DNA from: CALBRZ01 sp964511065
Lineage (GTDB): Bacteria > Planctomycetota > Planctomycetia > Pirellulales > S012-138
Direction: 5' to 3'
DNA: 18,419 nt
Assembly: GCA_964511065.1 (NCBI GenBank)
Contig: CAZEEG010000107.1
Location: forward strand, 1-18,419
The position numbers were made by a program, and so were the translations under genes. Shown here one piece after another: positions 14,886 to 18,419 of this stretch (positions are counted from its first letter, which is position 1; each line of letters starts with the position of its first letter). A model generated the notes under the pieces. It was not told the DNA's origin, ran no database searches, and saw only the letters and a list, made by a program, of their open reading frames with translations.

Positions 14886-16070
14886 CTACTGTTGGCCGGT
14901 GCGCTCGATCGAGCGGATCGTGTACCGGGGCGCGAAATTGCCGGGCGACTCTTCAACTTCGGACAGCGTGCCCTCGAGGGTCACATAATCGCCGGGCCGG
15001 TAGATGTCGCCCAGGGCCTCGATATCTTCCAGCACCACGCTTCCGCCGAACTCGTCCATCGGATCACTGATGGGAATGTACCGCAGTTTCCACCGCTGCT
15101 GGGCCAGCGAATACTCCAGCTTACCCTTCAACCAGCGGTAATGCTCCTGATCGTATCCGTAGGGGCCCGATGCCAGGCGTTGTGGCACGATCTTGCTTCC
15201 GCCGGGCACAAACTCAGGCTGCGAGTCGGACGTATCGCCGCTATCCCGATCCTCGCCTTCCCAGCGCTGGTAGCTGGCCGTACGGAGCGTACCCGTCGAT
15301 GACACGCTGCCGTAGGCATCGTCGCGATGGGTGCGGGTGTCGGACAAGTCGTCGATTGCCTTGGCATCGTCCTGCGGTTCAAGCCGGCGCGGTTCGCGGA
15401 AGGCGACCGGGTCGGCATCTTCGCGGGCAAGCGAGGCTGAGCGGCGCGGCGCCAGACTGGTGGAGGGATAGGGAGCCTGTTCGTTCGACGACGAACGCTG
15501 GTCGGTACCCTGCTGCGGCGCCTGCTGTGGCGCCGGAGCGCGATCGGTGGTTGGCGGCGGCGTAGGTAGGGCCGTGGGGTTGGTCGCTGGAGCGGTGCCG
15601 ACGCTGCTATTGGTATTGGGATAGAAGCCGGTGGAACCGCCGGTGCTGTCGTAGGTGCGCGCTGCTGTGTCGTCGGGGCCTGTCGCGCGGCTGGGGACGC
15701 TGCTGGCACGCTGGGTGCTGGTGGTTGTCGCGGTGGGGCCGGGGCCGGCGGTATTGGGCGGCCGGAAGCCTTGATCGTTGACCACGTTGGACTGGGCCGT
15801 GGCGTTACCGCCGTATTCGTAGCTGCCGCCGGGCGGGCTGTACGGATCGACCATGGGCGAACCGTTGGACGAGGTGCGCGGCAGTTGCGAGCCGCCTTCG
15901 TAGTACGAAGCCGGCGGCGGCTCATTGCTGGGCAGAACGGCGGTACCCGCCGTTCCGGTGCCGGGCGGCGGAATCACTTGCCGGCCAAAAATGGGATCGA
16001 CCCGGGCCTGCGATTGCGCGCATCCCAGTGTGCCTGCCAGCAGCACGAACAAAGGCCATCGCCAACACAT
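14886..16070 (-). CDS. Low-complexity Pro/Ser/Thr-rich lipoprotein with a C-terminal globular domain
   Basis: ATG 16070 has AAGGAG 8 bases upstream on the minus strand and yields 394 residues. The N-terminus is a lipoprotein signal (WPLFVLLAGTLGC, lipobox Cys17), so the protein is anchored to a membrane. Residues ~20-290 are disordered-looking and rich in Pro, Ser, Thr, Gly, Asn and Gln. Residues ~300-394 are well structured: YGYDQEHYRWLKGKLEYSL, RWKLRYIPISDPMDEFGGSV, then GDYVTLEGTLSEVEESPG and APRYTIRSIE, which has an OB-like look (strand-turn-strand around 'valine-x-leucine-x-glycine'). It may place a small binding domain away from the membrane on a long flexible tether, perhaps crossing peptidoglycan. 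I do not recognise the family. TruA is divergent, 256 bases away. Confidence 0.8.
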   Translation of the reverse strand: MCWRWPLFVLLAGTLGCAQSQARVDPIFGRQVIPPPGTGTAGTAVLPSNEPPPASYYEGGSQLPRTSSNGSPMVDPYSPPGGSYEYGGNATAQSNVVNDQGFRPPNTAGPGPTATTTSTQRASSVPSRATGPDDTAARTYDSTGGSTGFYPNTNSSVGTAPATNPTALPTPPPTTDRAPAPQQAPQQGTDQRSSSNEQAPYPSTSLAPRRSASLAREDADPVAFREPRRLEPQDDAKAIDDLSDTRTHRDDAYGSVSSTGTLRTASYQRWEGEDRDSGDTSDSQPEFVPGGSKIVPQRLASGPYGYDQEHYRWLKGKLEYSLAQQRWKLRYIPISDPMDEFGGSVVLEDIEALGDIYRPGDYVTLEGTLSEVEESPGNFAPRYTIRSIERTGQQ

Positions 16071-16326
16071 CTCGATAGCTCCTTCCGGAGACAGCCGGGG
16101 GGATCGATCGGCCCGGCCGGGCAAGCGGTGCGACACCTGTTGGACCGCGAGAAGCCGCGACCATCAGGATAGGACGCCAAGTACGGGCGCAAATGCGCCG
16201 GTGAAGCACCGACAAGGGCGGCGTACCTTAGCGCCGGGGGGCCGCGCTGTCCAGTCCATTTTTGACCAAACCGCAGGCATGCATGCTGCTTCCATGCTCA
16301 CGGTACGAAGAGTACCATTGCCCACC

Positions 16327-17082
16327 ATGCGGACCTTGAAGCTGATCGTCGCCTACGACGGAACCGACTTTGCCGGCTGGCAATCGCAACCCTCTGGCCG
16401 CACCGTGCAGGATGTGTTGGAAGCGGCGCTGGAGCCGTTGGGGATGGTTGGCCGAACGTTGGCCGCCGGCCGGACCGATGCTGGCGTGCATGCCCTGGGG
16501 CAAGTCGTACGGGTGCGCACGCGGGCCCCCTATCCGCCGCAGGTATTCTGCCAGGCGGTCAATGCCCGGTTGCCAGACGACATGGCCGTGCTATCGTGCC
16601 GCGAAGTGGGCGAGTCGTTCCATCCAATCGCCGAGGCCACCGCCAAGACCTATCGCTATCTGCTGCACGATGGCCCGGTGCGCGACGTCTTCCTGCGCCG
16701 CACAAGCTGGAAGCTATGGCAGCCTTTGGACGAACAGGCCATGGCCGAGGCCGCCCAAGTGCTGTGCGGCCGGCACGACTTCCGCAGCTTTCAAACTTCA
16801 GGCTCGGAGCGCAAGACCACCGTGCGGACCGTGCGGCGGATCGACGTGTGCCGCGGCTTTCAGGCTTGCCCCCACCTGGTCGCCATCGAGATCGAAGCCG
16901 ACGGCTTTCTCTACAACATGGCCCGGGCCATCGTCGGGGCCCTGGTTGAGATCGGCCACGGCCAGCGCGATGCCGCGTGGCTTCAAGACGTGCTGGCCGC
17001 CTGCGACCGCCGGAGAGCCGCCCGAACCGCACCGCCGCAAGGCCTGTTCCTGGTCGAAGTACAGTACGGCGAGCAAGCGTAG
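16327..17082 (+). CDS. truA: tRNA pseudouridine(38-40) synthase TruA
   Basis: The 251-residue product isomerises uridines 38-40 in the tRNA anticodon stem-loop. The start MRTLKLIVAYDGTDFAGWQ, the catalytic motif AAGRTDAGVHALGQV with Asp51, FHPIAEATAKTYRYLL, GRHDFRSFQTSGSE and DGFLYNMARAIVGALVEIG are all TruA landmarks, and length fits the family. ATG 16327 is chosen because it opens on the first beta strand; upstream in-frame ATGs at 16294 and earlier add residues without similarity. A small 5-bp inverted repeat GGTAC/GTACC (16302-16316) lies just before the start. The stop is 10 bases from the convergent LarB stop, too short for a separate terminator. Confidence 0.96.
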   Translation: MRTLKLIVAYDGTDFAGWQSQPSGRTVQDVLEAALEPLGMVGRTLAAGRTDAGVHALGQVVRVRTRAPYPPQVFCQAVNARLPDDMAVLSCREVGESFHPIAEATAKTYRYLLHDGPVRDVFLRRTSWKLWQPLDEQAMAEAAQVLCGRHDFRSFQTSGSERKTTVRTVRRIDVCRGFQACPHLVAIEIEADGFLYNMARAIVGALVEIGHGQRDAAWLQDVLAACDRRRAARTAPPQGLFLVEVQYGEQA

Positions 17083-17092
17083 GAGGCGTCGC

Positions 17093-17911
17093 TCAGCGGT
17101 TGCTGCGAGCCTGGGCTGCGCGCGACGCGATCAGTCCGGCCACGTAAGCGGCCTTGAAACCGGCGTCGATATTCACGACAGCCACGTTGGCGGCGCAACT
17201 GTTCAGCATACTCAACAGCGCGGCAATCCCTCCCAGGCTGGCGCCGTAACCGACACTGCTGGGGACCGCAATCACCGGGCAGGCGACATGGCCCGCCACT
17301 ACGCTGGGCAGGGCGCCTTCCATGCCGGCCACGACCACGATGGCATCGGCCGGCCGAAGCCGCGGGAGATTCTCAAGCAATCGCTGCGGTCCCGCGACGC
17401 CAACATCCTGCAGCAATTCGGCCCGGATGCCCATCCAGTCGAGCGTTTCCAGCGCTTCTTCGGCCACGGGGCGGTCGCTGGTGCCGGCGCTCACGACGAC
17501 CACGTGCCCTTGGGCGTCGGCGGTTGTCTGGGGCTGGTGGTTAGCCGGGGACACCGCGATGCGGAACGTGCGCGCCACGGCGTTATAGCGGCCTTGTGGA
17601 AAGACGCTCAACAACTGCTGTGCCTGCTGTTGGGTGGTGCGCGTGGCCAGGACGTTGGTGCCGGCTTCGAGTAGCCGCCGACAGATGCGTTCCAGCGCAT
17701 CGTCGGACTTGCCTTGGGCGTAGATGACCTCCGGATAGCCGCAGCGCCGTTGGCGGTCGAGGTCCAATTGCACATCGCCCAGGTCGGCCGTGTATGCTGG
17801 CGCGGCTTGCGCATGGGGCAGCGCAGCCAGGAAGTCTTCGACGGTCAACTCGCCCGCTGCGAGCCGCGCGGCCAAGCGCCGCGTTTCGTCTGGGTGGTCC
17901 GGTGGGTTCAA
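17093..17911 (-). CDS. larB: Nickel-pincer cofactor biosynthesis protein LarB
   Basis: LarB carboxylates and hydrolyses nicotinic acid adenine dinucleotide, the first step in making the Ni-pincer nucleotide used by lactate racemase LarA and relatives. Visible blocks are RCGYPEVIYAQGKSD (56-70), VVVVSAGTSDRPVAEEA (137-153), VVVAGMEGALPSVVAG (192-207) and VPSSVGYGASLGGIAALLS (216-234). Cys239 in MLNSCAANVAVVNID probably equals the substrate-binding Cys of characterised LarB (from memory). The C-terminal half has the PurE-like fold. The best start is TTG 17911, with GGGAG upstream, giving 272 residues; the frame is open to 18226 but upstream residues look non-coding. No larA, larC or larE is present in the window, so this copy is separated from, or lacks, its usual partners. 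Confidence 0.93.
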   Translation of the reverse strand: MNPPDHPDETRRLAARLAAGELTVEDFLAALPHAQAAPAYTADLGDVQLDLDRQRRCGYPEVIYAQGKSDDALERICRRLLEAGTNVLATRTTQQQAQQLLSVFPQGRYNAVARTFRIAVSPANHQPQTTADAQGHVVVVSAGTSDRPVAEEALETLDWMGIRAELLQDVGVAGPQRLLENLPRLRPADAIVVVAGMEGALPSVVAGHVACPVIAVPSSVGYGASLGGIAALLSMLNSCAANVAVVNIDAGFKAAYVAGLIASRAAQARSNR

Positions 17912-18228
17912 GCCGCGATTCTCCCGCTGTGGGTTCCGGTGGTTGGCAGTTGCTGGGCCGTGAGCGCTGTGCGGCGGCGCTGATCCGTTCAATCTATCAG
18001 AAGCGGCCGTGATCGAATAAGGGAGGGCAGCGCGCCGGCCACTGAGAAGCCATGCAGGGAGTTGGGCTGCGTCGCCACACGGCCATGGAGCGGACCCGCT
18101 TGCACGCGGGCAGTAACAACCAGGAGCGGGAAGGCGGGCCGGATCGCGAAGCAGCTTCAGCCCGTCGAGAAAGCTTGTTTGTGGTCGCAGAATGAGGATG
18201 GCCAGCGAACGAGGGTGGCCAGACAAAT
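17912..18228. other. Spacer between larB and the Lys/Ala-rich protein gene
   Basis: No recognisable gene. It contains a small hairpin CCCGC/GCGGG (18095-18110, loop TTGCAC) and an imperfect 12-base direct repeat, GAGGATGGCCAG at 18194-18205 and GAGGGTGGCCAG at 18211-18222 (one mismatch). A promoter for larB should be here but I cannot place one. Confidence 0.45.
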
Positions 18229-18258
18229 AGAGCCGCCCTGGATAGAAAGGGCGGCTCT
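18229..18258 (-). terminator. Intrinsic terminator of the Lys/Ala-rich protein gene
   Basis: AGAGCCGCCCT pairs perfectly with AGGGCGGCTCT across an 8-nt loop (18240-18247), an 11-bp stem. On the minus strand it lies 37 bases after the stop codon and is followed by TATTTGT, a T-rich tail. This is the best rho-independent terminator in the window and points to the gene at 18296-18419. Confidence 0.8.
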
Positions 18259-18295
18259 TTCTCGTTGCGTCAATGAAACCCGGACAGTGTTCCGG

Positions 18296-18419
18296 TTAGC
18301 CAGCCCTGCGGGTGGCCTTCTTCTTGGTCGCCTTCTTCTTGGCGCTCTTCTTTGCGGCCTTCTTCTTGGTCGCCTTTTTGGTAACCTTCTTTGCGACCTT
18401 CTTGGCAGCCTTCTTGGCG
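18296..18419 (-). CDS. Lys/Ala-rich C-terminal tail, histone H1-like protein, 5' end beyond the window
   Basis: Forty C-terminal residues are visible, ending TKKKATRRAG and a TAA stop at 18298-18296. They are built from AKKAxKK/ATKKK units (Lys and Ala with a few Thr, Val, Ser), as in bacterial histone H1-like proteins (HctA/HctB type) and in the basic tails of some HU, topoisomerase I or ribosomal proteins. Such tails bind DNA or RNA by charge. The N-terminus, and so the true identity, is off the window. A strong terminator follows. Lys is encoded mostly as AAG, which makes the DNA itself repetitive (CTT/CTTCTT on the plus strand). Confidence 0.7.
   Translation of the reverse strand, partial: AKKAAKKVAKKVTKKATKKKAAKKSAKKKATKKKATRRAG

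Noticed and set aside
16370..17674. Plus-strand ORF of 434 codons spanning truA and larB
   Set aside because: It runs out of frame over truA and antisense over larB, both clearly identified; no protein would need this frame.
17093..17911. Functional link between larB and the D-2-hydroxyacid dehydrogenase as a lactate module
   Set aside because: They are 11 kb apart, on opposite strands, separated by a scaffold gap, and the dehydrogenase substrate is unknown.
18296..18419. CTT-rich plus-strand repeat read as a microsatellite or CRISPR-like array
   Set aside because: The periodicity is explained by codons for Lys and Ala in the minus-strand gene, with no fixed-length repeats and spacers.

Overview
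The window is GC-rich bacterial DNA (roughly 64 % by eye). It looks like part of a draft genome of a planctomycete, probably near Pirellulales. The clues are a PQQ-type beta-propeller secreted protein opening with the NWPQWRGP signature, many secreted or lipidated proteins of unknown role, an unusual ACP plus ketosynthase pair, a Lys/Ala-rich histone H1-like tail, and loosely packed, mostly monocistronic genes with frequent GTG/TTG starts. A run of exactly 100 N at 13077-13176 marks a scaffold gap, so this is not finished sequence.

Layout. 1-925: the tail-specific protease gene prc, but broken. Its N-terminal half reads on the minus strand (71-925), while the first ~69 bases encode a piece of the same protein's S41 core on the plus strand. 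This tail-to-tail join is either an assembly or amplification chimera or a real inversion. 926-1812: long divergent spacer. 1813-2790 (+): membrane-anchored DNase I/EEP-fold hydrolase. 2882-4195 (-): secreted PQQ-like beta-propeller. 4457-4927 (-): nucleoside diphosphate kinase. 5269-6231 (+): D-2-hydroxyacid dehydrogenase of the CtBP-like group. 6434-7228 (-): unrecognised soluble protein with TPR-like helices. 7486-8985 (+): two-domain PPK2, polyphosphate:AMP phosphotransferase. 9049-10704 (-): ketosynthase followed by acyl carrier protein. 11275-12483 (+): secreted HEAT-like protein. 12508-12957 (-): YhcH/YjgK/YiaL protein. N gap. 13336-14762 (+): zinc-type CDF exporter followed by a small membrane protein. 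14886-16070 (-): Pro/Ser/Thr-rich lipoprotein. 16327-17082 (+): tRNA pseudouridine synthase TruA. 17093-17911 (-): LarB, nickel-pincer cofactor biosynthesis. 18296-18419 (-): C-terminal end of a Lys/Ala-rich protein, with a clear hairpin terminator.

How the genes work together. Most are housekeeping or single-function genes without a shared pathway. Functional links are limited. PPK2/PAP makes ADP from AMP plus polyphosphate and Ndk interconverts NDP and NTP, so both touch nucleotide energy balance, although they are not co-transcribed. The ketosynthase and ACP form a genuine same-strand pair. The CDF exporter and the small membrane protein probably share a transcript. I see no phage, transposase, CRISPR array, rRNA or tRNA. 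No coherent new multi-gene system is evident. The strongest anomaly is the inverted prc junction at the left edge.
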